From NCBI GenBank assembly GCA_017311315.1, contig CM029640.1:16274829-16338828 (forward strand): a stretch of 64,000 nucleotides of DNA, in the 5' to 3' direction. The stretch is from Dendrocalamus latiflorus. Lineage: Eukaryota; Streptophyta; Magnoliopsida; Poales; Poaceae. The position numbers and the translations under genes were made by a program. Positions 43,821 through 55,282 of the stretch are shown here, piece after piece (positions within the stretch are counted from its first letter, which is position 1; every line of letters starts with the position of its first letter). The notes under the pieces are model-generated. The model did no database searches. It was given only the letters and a program-made list of their open reading frames with translations, and was not told the DNA's origin.

Positions 43821-46800
43821 TGTAACAGCCCAGCTGTTTATTTCAAAATTTTTAGTAAAAAAAAATTAAAAAGTTATTTTAATTTAAAATAAAATCAAGT
43901 GTTCTTTGGTTGCTTGATTTTTTGGAGTTTTTGAATTTATTGGATTAAATTAAAGCTTAGAAAGTAAAAATGTTTAAATGGTTAAAATATACCTCAATTA
44001 AATCCGAAATTATTTTATTTGATATTTTCGGGTTCCAAGGATATTTGTAGAATTTTCTTGAATTTTTTTCGATTTTATTTTATTTTATTTTTTGGGAGAA
44101 AAATATATTATTTTAATTCCTGTTTTCTCTCTCCTCCTATTCATCTTCTCTAGAGCGTGCGTTTCTTGTCCAGAGCAATGGCGTGGCCATGAACGCAACT
44201 TTCAAGCTTTCATTCCTCTTGAATTTCTCCACCGTTTTTCATGAAATCAAGTGCATTCACTTGCTCTCTTCATGACTCCTCCATTCCCAACCGTTTCCCT
44301 CCACCTTTATGTGTAATTACACGAAAATGAAACCGTTGCTCTAAAAGACATCGCCGGTTGATCTCCCTCTCCCGTCCACCTCCGCCACTATAAAAGGAAG
44401 CACCGGGTGCCCCTCCTCATCCTCAGTCATCCCCAAAAGTTTCAAGTCCTCTCTCCCTTCCTTCTCTCCGCAATCGCCATTTTTGTTTTGTTAACCGAAC
44501 GGCGTTCATCGGCCGTTTGCGCCTTCTACAGTGGAGTTCCGCCACTTTTGACCATACCATCGTCTTTTTCTCCGTGCGTTCTACGCGATGCTTGCCTCGC
44601 CTTTACCGGATCTGCGCCGGAGCATCGCCGGACCACCGTGGCCAAACCGCGCTGTCGCATCTCTCCTCGCTGCGAGCCGACCATGCGTGTTCCATCATAA
44701 CCGAGGTGAGCACTGCGTTCCTGGTGTTCTCTTCTTCGTTTCGCCGCAAACCCCACATGCTAACTCCTCTCCTTTGCCCGAAACGCCGATGTCAACCCGA
44801 CGGTCGCAAAATGCTTCTCCACCGTGTTCCGCCACCATCCGATGTTCTTTGGCCGAGCCGTTTGCACCGTTGAGTTTGCCTCGACGCGTTCTACATCGTG
44901 CTTCCATCGCCATCGCCTAAAGATTCCCCGAGTCCTCGTCGACCTTGTCAGGCCCAGACACTAAAACTGTACCTTCGCGCGTACCCACTTTTTCGGTGAG
45001 CGCTTTAATTTTTGTTCACGTCATATTGTGTCCTAGTCTCTAAGAAATTTTTCTACCATTTTGTTTAATTTTTCGTGGAGCCAATTGTCAGAAATTGAGC
45101 TTTCCGCGAAAATGGCCGTTTTTTACTCTCGACGTCGATTCGTCGCCTCCGGGAAGCCTTAGCCCATGCCGTAATTTTTCGTAGACTTACCTCGGCATGT
45201 TTTACGCCATGCTTCCTTCCTTTTCCCCAAAAAGCCTCACAAATTTTCGCCTCCGACACCTTGCAATGGCCGCCAATGACATCTCGTGTCCCCATCTATC
45301 TGTTGGTGTTTTTCCCAATCCGTTCACGTCATATCGTGCCAAACCATCCCATTTAGCTACCTTCCAAATGGTTTTAGATTCGCTTCACCGAGCACTAAGA
45401 TATTAAGTTTTTCCTTTCTCTCTACCGTCGCCGTTCAAACGTCGATGGTATCGTCTCCGTTCCTCGTCGCCGTATCCATGTCACCACCTTCATCTCATCG
45501 CCAGGATTCCATTTTCCCCATTTGCTAGCCACCTCGCAGCCTACCGACACCATACTGTTCAAAAAGTAATTGTCAGATGTCGTTATCATTTCATGTGATG
45601 TCCAAAACCTCCAGATTTTCGTTCTCCCTCATACAAACTCCGAATCCGTTGATTCTTTCTCCTAAATTCATCTAAGATCATTATATCTATCTCCCAGTAT
45701 ATATTTTATAATTTTCGGATTTTATTCGGATTTTATTTGAATTTATTTTGTTTGGTTCTTCGCGTGTAGACTACGACTATTCCGGAGAGTTCGACTTCGA
45801 CGATTCGCAACCTCAAGTCTTCGAGCAAGGCAAGTTACACCTTTGATCATGTTGCTCCCACTAATTTAAATTATTTATGTTGTTTTCAAAATTATTATGC
45901 ATGCGTACTTTTATTCAATCTAATTTAAATTCGATTTGAATTCTAGTTATACCCAATTCCTTTGTTTATGGCCAAATTTGACATTGAACTTCCTATGCCT
46001 TGTCACCCTAGATGAAAACCTAGTTAGTACATTAGTATTAACTGGGAATTTTATAGACTTGCTTAGCCATGCTTAGAATAATTCGGGTGGGAAGAATTGT
46101 TCCACATAAAATGATAAAGTTTTCAAATGTATTCTTGACTTTGGTGAGTCAAGAAGGATTATGAAATATTTTCAAAAAAAAATATGGAAACTTGGTTTAG
46201 ACATAGGCAAATGGTTAGAGTGGTGGGTGCTTGCTGGCATGCATTGTTGTTTGGTGACACAATGTTGATTGCCAGGCACAAGGGGTATGTGGTTGGTGCC
46301 TGAGTCAGTTAAGGACCGGTCTGTGAGTTACTATTGCAAAGCCCTATCGTACTACCACAAGTCTGGTATGGGACAGACCTGGCCGAATAATTTGTGAAGT
46401 TCCAACATGATCTTGCTATAGGCTGAATGTGAGCGCGGCGTAGGCCGTGAGAAGTCTCACATGGCACAAGAGGGGGCTCCAGCATGTGGATTCATGTTGT
46501 GGTGAAACCTTAGTGGCGGCGTGATTATGTTGACAACGGATCATTGTAAAGGCTTTGTCATGATCTCCTCGCCGCACACCTAAGGAAGTGTGTAACTCGC
46601 GTGGCAAACCGGGATGATCATGTCTTGTGGGTAAAGCTGTACAACCTCTGCAGAGTGTATAACCTATCCTGGATAGCCGTGCCCACGGTCATGGGCAAGC
46701 TGAGTGAAGTTTTTCACGGATTAGACTTTGGTTTTCAAAATGGTTTGCGAAAACCTTGTGGATGGATGGAATCCACGAGAGATGAAAACCTTGCGGATGG

Positions 46801-47453
46801 ATGGAATCCGTGAGAGATTGAAATCTGGTGAATGGATGGAATTCATCAGAGTTGCGCAGTGAAAGCGTGTGGATGGATGGAATCCATACGTGAGCTTTTG
46901 GAAAAGATGGTCCGGGTGGGATGCCCGTGGATAGGTTAGTGTTTGGTTGGAGCCTGCACTAACGATATTATTTTGTTAAAATCTTGTTTCTATTTATCGT
47001 ATCAAATTCAGCTTTTGCACTTACTTATGATATTTAATTCAAAGTTGCCTTCTATGCAAATAAACCATATTATGCCTTCCTTTGATATTCCATATGCATG
47101 CATCTATTCTGTTAAACCTCCTGGTGTAACTTGTGGAGTACTTTTTGTACTCATGTTGCTATATCTAACTCTTTTCAGAGGAAGCCTTCGACGACTTCGG
47201 TGAGGATTGCGAGTAGGCCACGTCTTACAGTCATTCGCCTTGTGGGAAGGCTGGATGGGCTGCTACTTTATGTATTTCTTCCGCTGTCTTCTTTTGCTAT
47301 TATTGTAAAACTTTGGCCATCAGGCTCATATTAGCTAAATAAAGTTTGTCATTACGCATGATAATTGTCTTTGTGATACTGTGTGCACTAGCTTTTCCTG
47401 GGATAGTGCGATTAACACAGAGGGTTCTGGAGTTGATGCTCCGGGTCCCGACA
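43821..47453 (+). repeat. 3' LTR of the LARD-type element (3,633 bp)
   Basis: Near-identical to 39518-43153, offset about 4,300 bp. Its TATA box is at 44389-44395. Confidence 0.92.
46755..46890 (+). repeat. Four stem-loops with invariant loop, 3' LTR
   Basis: Exact counterpart of 42455-42590: stem-loops at 46755-46779, 46790-46814, 46825-46849 and 46866-46890. Confidence 0.9.
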
Positions 47454-47683
47454 TACTGCAGCTTACTAACCATGACAACATCTCTCCAAATAAAAGACTC
47501 ATTAACGCGCATTGTACCTTTGGTGATGACGTGCCCAGACGAAGCATCTCCGAAAGTGATCGTCTCATCACCTGAAGCGCGGGCTAGGGAAGAGAACCAA
47601 CGTGAGTCTCTGGTCATATGATGAGAACAACCAGAGTCTACGAGCCAAACCTCTCCCTTCCCAGCCCGGCGAACCTGAGTCAA
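47454..47683 (-). pseudogene. Copia pol, copy C, protease start
   Basis: Minus-strand protease start: TQVRRAGKGEVWLVDSGCSH, then TRDSRWF and ITFGDASSGHVITKG. The sequence is cut after LQY by the LARD-type insertion and resumes at 39512 (NLLSVSQLTDDGFEVSFKK). The conserved gag stop (47680-47682) overlaps the pol frame by -1, as in the other copies. Confidence 0.88.
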
Positions 47684-48516
47684 ACAGAGAGTAAAGGCTC
47701 AGTACTGGGATAAATCAAGAGTGATTTTGGCACCCAATACTGAGTAACACGTCGAGCAGCAGAAGTAGTCAAACACAACTGACCTCTAACTACCCTACGC
47801 TCTTTGTCGCTCAAGGAAGCAGAAGGTCTGTGAGCAGACCTGAAGCTGTTGCTGGGTCCGACTGCTACGGGAGAGCGAGTCGGAGCACCAGCAACATGCT
47901 GATCACGCAGCGGGTAGCCATCTCGACGGGGGAAATGAGATCTACCCTCAGAACGGCGGAAGTCACGAACAAAGGGAGCGTGAGGACGAAAACCAGAAAA
48001 CTCAAAAAAACCAACTCCTCGATGCTGCCCAAACTCATCAGAAACACCTGAAACAAACCTAGACCTTGTGTTGGTCCTAGGTGCACTCAAGGTCTGGGGC
48101 TAACCCTGAATACGCCTAAGAGCTGCAACACGATCTCTACGCGCGATCTTGGTGCGCCTGAAGCATCGCTCAATCGAGTGTCCATTCTTCTGACAGAAGG
48201 TGCAGTGGTACTTCACCTTCTGAAAGGTAGAAGTAACACGGTGAGGCTTCGCCTTCTGAGAGGCCGAAGCAGCAGGTGAACTCACCTTGCTGTCAGAAAT
48301 CCCTTGGACAAAGCCCGCTGACTTTAAATTGGACTTTCTCGGTCCTGGGCTCAATCTCGATCACACCTGCGGCTATGGGTCTAAGCACGGCAGGTGGATG
48401 CTTCCTCATGTCCTCATAGAAATCATATCCTAGACCCTAATTAAATCTGCAAATCTTAGATTGGTCTAGAATAAGATTAAGCTTCTTCTTGCCTCCTACA
48501 AATCTCTCGAGAGTGT
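47680..48516 (-). pseudogene. Copia gag C-terminal part, copy C
   Basis: Minus strand: GGKKKLNLIL-like segment near 48490, zinc knuckle CTFCQKNGHSIERC (about 48205-48165), then the arginine/serine-rich tail to LLIYPSTEPLLSV and the stop at 47680-47682. A TAG at 48100-48102 replaces Gln, and the frame is disturbed near 48350. Copy C is cut at 48516 by the insertion of copia copy D; the rest of gag would be beyond the right end of the window. Confidence 0.87.
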
Positions 48517-49027
48517 TGAGAGACCATGTGGAGGTCACCCCATGTATATGGTGAGTAATTGACATCGGTTTAGGGAAGTCAAGTTTGATTTGGTTGGTTC
48601 GGACCATGTCATTGCGTGGTGCAATGGACTCGGTCGGACTTGGTCAAACCTGATCAAAGGGTTTAAATTGCATATTATGTCGACTTGTCAGGTTTGGGCT
48701 ACTTCATTAATGCATTTATGTTTTCATGTATCGAGCGGTGCTATTTGATGTGTTTCTTGTCTGTGTTGGCTGCAGGACATCGAGGCAGAGTCGTGGCGAG
48801 ACACGGGGTGACCGGACTAGACACGGGCGGTGTCGAGGTAGAACGGTCGGATGTGTCGAAGACGGCGGAGATTCGATGTGGTTGCGAGGCTTGGACGACA
48901 AGGAGCGCGGAATCTTCCCGGAAGGTGCAGGAGGGGCGAAATGGTAATTTCGCGAGGCTGCAAAAGCGGGAGCAGGCTCCGTTGGATCTGGCGGGCGTAA
49001 CGGGTTGAAGACCCGTTAGCCAAGGGC

Positions 49028-49035
49028 TATAAATA
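49028..49035 (+). promoter_or_regulatory. TATA box of copia D LTR
   Basis: TATAAATA; the solo LTR has inserted 12 bases downstream, close to where transcription would start. Confidence 0.6.
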
Positions 49036-49047
49036 GAGGTTGGTGGC

Positions 49048-50460
49048 TGTTAGTGATATGCCCTAGAGGCAACATGGAGATGTTATATATATCACATACT
49101 ATGTTTATGATGCATTACTTTGTTCCTTGAAATAGACATTATCATTATTGATCAATGAGTGTGTGACTTATTCATGAGACTCTTAATGCTAAAATGTTGC
49201 TATTTCTAAATGATCCCTGATCATATATCATATGAGGAACAAATATGATTCAAAGATCAGCATATGTATTGATTGATGATCATGTCTCATGGATCATGGT
49301 ATGGTGATACCAAATCAATAATATAGACATGTGTTAGTGAACATATGTTGGATAGACCCGCCATGAGACACTGCAGAGATTCCATGTGTCATCAGTTGGT
49401 CTCAAGTAGTGTTTATGTAGAATCCTTAGACTTGAGATCATCATGGTTCCCAACATGCGTAGTAGCTTATTTTGGGACTACTAAACACTACTCCGTAACT
49501 GGGTAGTCATAAAAGTAGTCTTCGGGTTTGCCATGAAACATGTAGTGGGATGTGAATGATCAAGATAGAATTTGCCCCTCCTTATGGGAGAGATATCTCT
49601 GGGCCCCTCGATGTAATGGATTATGAAAGTGCATGGCCATGCCAAGGTGATTGAGGAGTCAATCACAAGTTTATAATCCATCCCAGAATCGAGAGAGTGA
49701 TTGAGCTATTAAAAGGATGACACAAGTCTCACCTTGAGCTCAATCTATATCGTGAGGCAAAGGGATTCGTACATGAGAACATTACAGGTTCAGCCGATAT
49801 GATCTTTACGTATACTTTGGGGTTAATATGTCTTACTAGAGGCCGCTATTAACAGGATGACCGAAAAGGCTTTTCCGGGTCGCGACCAAGTATACGTGAA
49901 CCTACAGGGTCGCACACTTAACGGGTTGGAACACTAATTTGAGTGTGATTCGGATGTGGGCTCAATTCGGATAGAGATCCGGATAGACTCCTATTGGGCC
50001 TCGGTCCATGAGGCCCAAGTGAGGAGGTATATATATATGGAGGCGAGGGGTTGAGGGGTGCATGCTTCTGTTAATCCCGAGCCAAACCCTAGCCGCCACC
50101 TCCCGAGCCAAACCCTAGCCGCTCGCGAGTGCTGGTACACTCGCGATCGGCGTTCCAGCCCCAGACGTGTGGATACCGGTGGAGGCGCTGCTCGTTGCGG
50201 CGTTGATCGGCATCAACAATCTACAGATTGGATCTTGCACATGGTGTGGTTGATCGCGTGGAGGAGACGATCTGTTCTGGACGATCGACTAATTCCACTA
50301 CTACCTCGACGCGCGTGGTTGGATCGGCTTCTCCAACTCTTCTTCCGCTGCGCTGCGCGTCTAGTGGTAACGATCCATGATCCCTCCTTAGCATGATGTC
50401 CTGGTGTGCGCGGTAGAAAAGTTTTGTTTTCTTCTATCGTAGCCTACGCGCATTCCTAGA
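49048..50460 (+). mobile_element. Solo LTR of a BARE/Angela-like copia element
   Basis: Starts TGTTAGTGATATGCCCTAGA; the stretch ATATGCCCTAGAGGCAA is typical of BARE/Angela LTR starts. Ends ACGCGCATTCCTAGA and is flanked by exact 5-bp repeats GTGGC (49043-49047, 50461-50465). A TATATATAT box is at 50028-50038. No internal sequence, so it is a solo LTR left by recombination. The terminal TAGA replaces the usual CA, probably by mutation. Confidence 0.8.
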
Positions 50461-51346
50461 GTGGCTGCATGCCCACTCATGCACTCCAAGGGTTTCTAGG
50501 GTTTCCTTTAGTCAAAATGGGCTTTAGGGGTTTGTTTTGGCTTTAGGCTTTGGTTGGTGAGGCTTTGGGAGTGGAGAGTAGTTGGAGAGGGCAGGTGCTC
50601 TGTCCCCTTCGATGTATTCTTGAGTGCTCCTCCCTCTGTGTGTCTCCTAGGAAGCATGTAGTGGGTGGTGTTCTTGAGAGGATTGAGTGGAGACCCTTGT
50701 AATCATTCCTCTTATTCTAATGTCCACGCGTATCGGGACTCCTATGTAATCCTTGCTTGGTTGAAATGAAAATATAAAGTTTTTCTCTCGTGCAGCCTCT
50801 CTATTCTTCGTTTTCTCCTTTTGGGTCATTTTCCTCTTTTTGTGATTTGAAGTTCTTTCTTGCTGGGAAGGCCTAAAATGGGTTGCTCTATGTTGGGATG
50901 ATGCCTCAAGATTATTTGATCAAGTTTCCCAAGAGCAAACTTTGTTTAATCTCAGATTTCACGTTTGGGACTCCTCTGTTCTTCATTTCCTCATTTAGGG
51001 TTTTGATGATTTTTGTGTTTCCCTTCATGAGAAAAGGTGAAACTTGGCATGCAGAGACTTATGGCTATTAATTAGCTATCCTCAAAGTTTCGTGGCCAAA
51101 GGATCAATGGTTAGATGGGAATTTGAGTTTTTGTGTAGCTCTTTGTATTTTTCACGTTCTTAGCTAATCTCTGAATTTCTTGTGCTCTTGCTTAGTTCCC
51201 ATATTGTTTGAGGCCCTGAAGGTATTTAGAATAGTCCCTTGATGTCTCTCTCTGAAAAGATCAGAAGTTTTCCTTTCGTTTCCTTGATTTAGCCAGAAAT
51301 CCGAAGTTTCAGAACTTCTGTCAGCCTGCTCTGTCTGTTGTCGTGT

Positions 51347-51449
51347 GGTACTACCGTTCCTCGAGAGGTACTACCGCTCAGAGGTACTACCGCTCGGCTC
51401 AGCGGTACTACCGCCCAGCGGTACTACCGCTCATCTCAGCGGTACTACC
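51347..51449 (+). repeat. Array of GGTACTACC palindromes in copia D LTR
   Basis: Six cores GGTACTACC at 51347, 51367, 51383, 51404, 51420 and 51441, spaced 16-21 bp, several extended to GCGGTACTACCGC. Same LTR position as the GGTCTGACC array in the fragment at 21383-21527. Confidence 0.88.
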
Positions 51450-51667
51450 GCTTGCAGTCAGACCTGCTCTGAAATTATTTTTTCTTGACTGTTCCTTTCT
51501 GGATCTGGTTTAGCCTTGTTGCTGTGGCTTCTAGTAGTGCCTATCTTCTTTCTTCATAGCTTCCATAGCTATTGGAGAAGAAGCATAAGTGTGGATTCTT
51601 GAGGGGCGAATTTAATTTTTGAGAGCGCCATTCACCCCCCCCCCTCTGTCGCCATTTCGGTCCAACA

Positions 51668-51682
51668 ATTGGTATCAGAGCC
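51668..51682 (+). promoter_or_regulatory. Primer binding site, copia copy D
   Basis: ATTGGTATCAGAGCC immediately after the LTR, as in copy A. Confidence 0.9.
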
Positions 51683-51723
51683 GGTTAGCTCTTTTTCATA
51701 GATCTTAACCAGTCTCAAGAGCC

Positions 51724-52225
51724 ATGGCGACGGATAAGTACTCGACCAAGCCTCCCATCTTTGATGGCATCGATTACCATAGTAGGAGGTGTGATCGAGG
51801 TTGAGCTCAGATTTGATGAAGTTAAATTCAAGTCTACGGGCTTTGTCCAAGGGATTTCTAATAGCAAGGTGAGTCCACCTGCAGCTTCGGCCTCTCAGAA
51901 GGCGAAGCAAACTCATGCTACTTCTGCCTCTCAGAAGGCGAAGTATCATTGCACCTTCTGTCAGAAGGATGGACACTTGATCGATCGATGCTTCAGGCGC
52001 GCCAGGATCGCGCAGAGAGACCGTGTTGCAGCTCTTAGGCGTATTCAGGGTCAGCCCCAGACCTTGAGTGCACCTAAGACCAACACGAGGTCTAGGTTTG
52101 CTTCAGATGCTTCTGATGGCTTTGGGCAGCATCGAGGACTTGGTTTTTCTGAGTTTTCTTGTTGTCGTCCTCATGCTCCCTTTGGTCGTGACTACCACCG
52201 TCCTGAGGGTAGATCTCGTTTCCCC
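51724..52225 (+). pseudogene. Copia gag, copy D, internally deleted
   Basis: ATG at 51724 starts the normal gag N-terminus (ATDKYSTKPPIFDGID), but after 18-19 codons the sequence jumps to the late gag segment VGGVIEVELRFDEVKFKS. By comparison with copy A about 2.2 kb (first zinc knuckle, coiled-coil region) is missing; the junction is near 51777. The second zinc knuckle CTFCQKDGHLIDRC remains (about 51950-51995). A Tekay-like solo LTR interrupts the arginine-rich tail at 52226; gag resumes at 55035. Confidence 0.87.
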
Positions 52226-55029
52226 TGTAACACCCCAGGACCCACATTACCCTGGGATGCTACTAAAACTGCTCTACAACGAGCCAATTTACAAGATAAA
52301 ATAAACTGGCAACAATTACTAAACAAGATAGTATAAGCGGAAGCATAAACAACTAAGGAATAACATGATAGTGATAGCAATTCACTATTTAAAACATCCT
52401 CCAACATTTTAATCTAAAATATAGTTCACACATTTAACATTATTAAGATAATGTAAACAAAACTATGCAAGGTCTAGAATCCTTTCAACTTTATTACAGC
52501 ATAAAAATATGATTCACGTGCATCAGTGTGGTACCGTTCTACCCTTCCCATGCATGCTCAAAGTCCACCTGTAGGGAGGGGGAAACAAGGGTGAGATTAA
52601 AATCTCGGCAAGCAAACTGTTTAACAGGCTATTCAAACTACAAACAATTATACATCATCATTTATAATTCCATACAACTATAACCACAATTCATGTCCAC
52701 AATTATTAAACCACCACAAACTTCCATGAATCATACCTCTTCAATTTCAGATTTTATTGGCATATGAATGCAGTCATTTTATCCACAATTAAATGCAAAT
52801 GAAACATTTAATCTTCCACAAACCACAATAGGTTAATCATCAACATTCTTCCACAATTACAATGTTATTATCCTCAACCTCAAATCACCATCAATGACGT
52901 TAAAGCATTAACAAATAAAATCTTGTTTGACTACTTTAAATTCTCAACCACTACAACTAGCAAAAGCAATAAAACATATGTATGTTTTACTTCAACACTT
53001 TATTATTTCTCACATCCACAATTGTTATCAACAATTAATACAAGAGAAAAGAATCTCATGCCACAATCACAAACCTTACCGTACACAAGGGATGAACCCC
53101 ATTCCACGTCCACAACCATAATCCTCATACCACAAATAGCTCACATGAGCCAATTCCACATTACAACTATGAAGTTGTATAATCCACATTACAACTATGA
53201 GTTGAATATTCCACAAAATAACTTCACCACAACATATTGCATATGTATGCAAATGAATCTTTCCACAATGCAATGCATATGAATGCTATGCTCCACATCA
53301 CTCTTTCCAGGGCAGGATTTGAGGTGCATCGTATTACGCCAATATACGATGCTTCCCGCAGGATAAGAGGTGCATCGTATTACGGCAATATACGATGATG
53401 TACCGGTACGATCGCGGCTAAGTGCGGCGACATCCACATATGCATATGACATGATATGATATGATATGATAATCACAAATCACATTAATCCATCCTGAAA
53501 GGAGCATCAACATGCTCACGACATATCCACATCCACCACATGTTATTTTCATGTTCCACATTATAACATTAAGCAAGATTTCCGCATGTCTACTAGCAGA
53601 TTATCAGCATATCAATGGATAAATACTTGCTACCATCTCCACAATTAAGATATCATGCAATCATGGCATAATGTATCAAATTATGATAATAATGTAAACT
53701 GAAAGTAGAAGGAATAACAAGTTAAACGGTAGCAACCACCGCTACGTTTACTTGCCTCAAACTGACGAAGCGAAGTAAAATCAAGAGCACTCAGGGACAA
53801 GACCACCTGTCCAAAAGGCAACTCTCAGCACACAGCTACAGCATATAAACATGACATTAATAATTAAAAACGCCGCTAGAACCCCGAACCCGCACAAACT
53901 CCTCTCCGCTCAACAATTCAGCAAATTACCCTCTGCAGCAGTGCTGCTTAACATTTTCGTAACTTTAAAAATATTGATCCATTTACAGAAAATGATATCT
54001 CTCTGGATTCATCGCTTAAAAGCCTACATTTTTCATGTAGAACACCTATTTTTATTTTGATCACAGCTAGGTGTAATTTAATGCCCAATACAGAGGAAGA
54101 ACTCTGTTCTGGCAGATTGGACAGCAATAAACAAATGCGTCCCAACATCAGTAAAAGGGTCTAAAAATTCTCAATTTTATATATCAGTTATATCTCTAAA
54201 TTATCTACAACTTTCTCAATTACGGACATGGTCATAAAAATCATTTACGACCTCTAATTCCCAGATTACCGTCGGTCTGTACCAATCTGCTCGCCTGACG
54301 AACAGCAGTATTCCCGACCCTGTAACTCCCAGATAACAAGGCATAAAATTCCAAAACAAATACAGGAGATGTATCTGGAAGTCCTCTACAACTTTCCTTT
54401 TGGGAAGGTCCGCAGGCAAATTCGTTTACTAGGTCAAAACTTTGCGAACAGACACGCTGCGCGAATCAATCTACAGGCAGACATCAGCTAATCTCTAATC
54501 GGGCAATTAATCTATTAACTACCTTCAAAATCCGTGCCAAGAACTCTAATTATTCCATAGAACAGAGGGTTTGGGATGAGGAAAAATTACCTAGATGATG
54601 GATCACCCCTTTTTTTCCTCCTCCTCTTCTTCTTCTTCCTTCTCCTTCCTTCTTCTCCTTCTCCTTCCTCTCCTTGGCTCCAATGGCAGCAGCACTTGTG
54701 GGGGGTGGGGGCACCAACCAGGGAGGGGGGGCTGCGCCCAAGAGGGTGGGAAAGGGGGGTGGCGGCTGTGGGGGGAAAGGGGGAGAGTGGCTTAGGGTTT
54801 TAGGGGAGGGAGAGGGGGAGGTGCGGCCACCCCTTGGGCCTCCGGCCCAAGGTGGTCGGCCCACTCTCCCGATAGCCCATCCGAGTTTATTATTATAATT
54901 TTTAATTTATTTTATTCATTTTACACTGTTATATAATTTTTTATTTTTTTCTTCCCGCGATTTACCGAAAAACCGGTGACTCCGCGATTATTTTAAAACT
55001 TACGCCGAATCGACGATCAGGGTATTACA
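52226..55029 (-). mobile_element. Solo LTR of a Tekay/Del-like gypsy element
   Basis: 2,804 bp; on the minus strand TGTAATACCCTGATCG to CCTGGGGTGTTACA. Exact 5-bp target duplication TCCCC (52221-52225, 55030-55034). The minus-strand right part has a polyadenylation-like CTGTAATAAAG near 52490. No internal domain, so a solo LTR. The segment 54595-54860 is simple CT-rich and G-rich sequence; open frames there are compositional. Confidence 0.85.
53326..53397 (-). repeat. Two stem-loops with shared loop in the Tekay-like solo LTR
   Basis: GCATCGTAT/ATACGATGC at 53326-53352 and GCATCGTAT/ATACGATG at 53372-53397, 46 bp apart. The 9-base loops are TACGCCAAT and TACGGCAAT. Confidence 0.88.
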
Positions 55030-55034
55030 TCCCC

Positions 55035-55282
55035 CGTCGAGATAGCTACCTGCGGCGTGATCAGCAAGTTGCTGGTGTCTTGACTCGCTCCTCTATAGCA
55101 GTCAAGCCCAACAACAGCTTCGGGTCTGCACACAGACCTTCTGGCTTGTTGAGTGACAGAGAGCGTAGGGTAGATAGAGGTCAGTCGTGCTTGACTACTT
55201 CATCTGCTCGATGTGTTACTCAGTATTGGGTGCCAAAATCTCTCTTGATTTACCCAGTACTGATACTTTACTCTCTGTTTGA
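55035..55282 (+). pseudogene. Copia gag C-terminus, copy D
   Basis: Continues after the solo LTR: arginine/serine tail, QYWVPKSLLIYP, then a one-base loss in the C run near 55254 shifts the frame. The conserved stop TGA is at 55280-55282, and pol starts in the -1 frame at 55279. Confidence 0.82.

Larger units (their letters stand above)
39518..47453 (+). mobile_element. Large-LTR, non-coding Tekay-like element (LARD-type), young
   Basis: Two near-identical LTRs of 3.6 kb (39518-43153, 43821-47453) flank a 667-bp interior. Ends TGTAACAGCCC...GGGTCCCGACA; exact target duplication TACTG at 39513-39517 and 47454-47458, inside the protease region of copia copy C. A primer site and a polypurine tract are present; no gag, protease, RT or integrase is encoded. 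The 3' internal end (GAATCTCGGGGACGAGAT, then AAGGGGGGTAG) is characteristic of Tekay/Del chromoviruses, so an autonomous Tekay relative is the likely source of enzymes. I count roughly 20-25 differences between the LTRs, under 1 percent, so the insertion is recent. Confidence 0.92.
48517..51667 (+). mobile_element. Copia copy D, 5' LTR (split by a solo LTR)
   Basis: TGAGAGACCATG to TCGGTCCAACA, followed by the primer site. Left flank AGTGT (48512-48516), inside gag of copy C, is the presumed target duplication; the partner lies outside the window. A 1,413-bp BARE-like solo LTR plus one GTGGC copy interrupt it at 49048-50465; net LTR length is about 1.73 kb. Confidence 0.9.

Noticed and set aside
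54550..54898. Glycine- or serine-rich open frames
   Set aside because: CT-rich and G-rich low complexity in a solo LTR.
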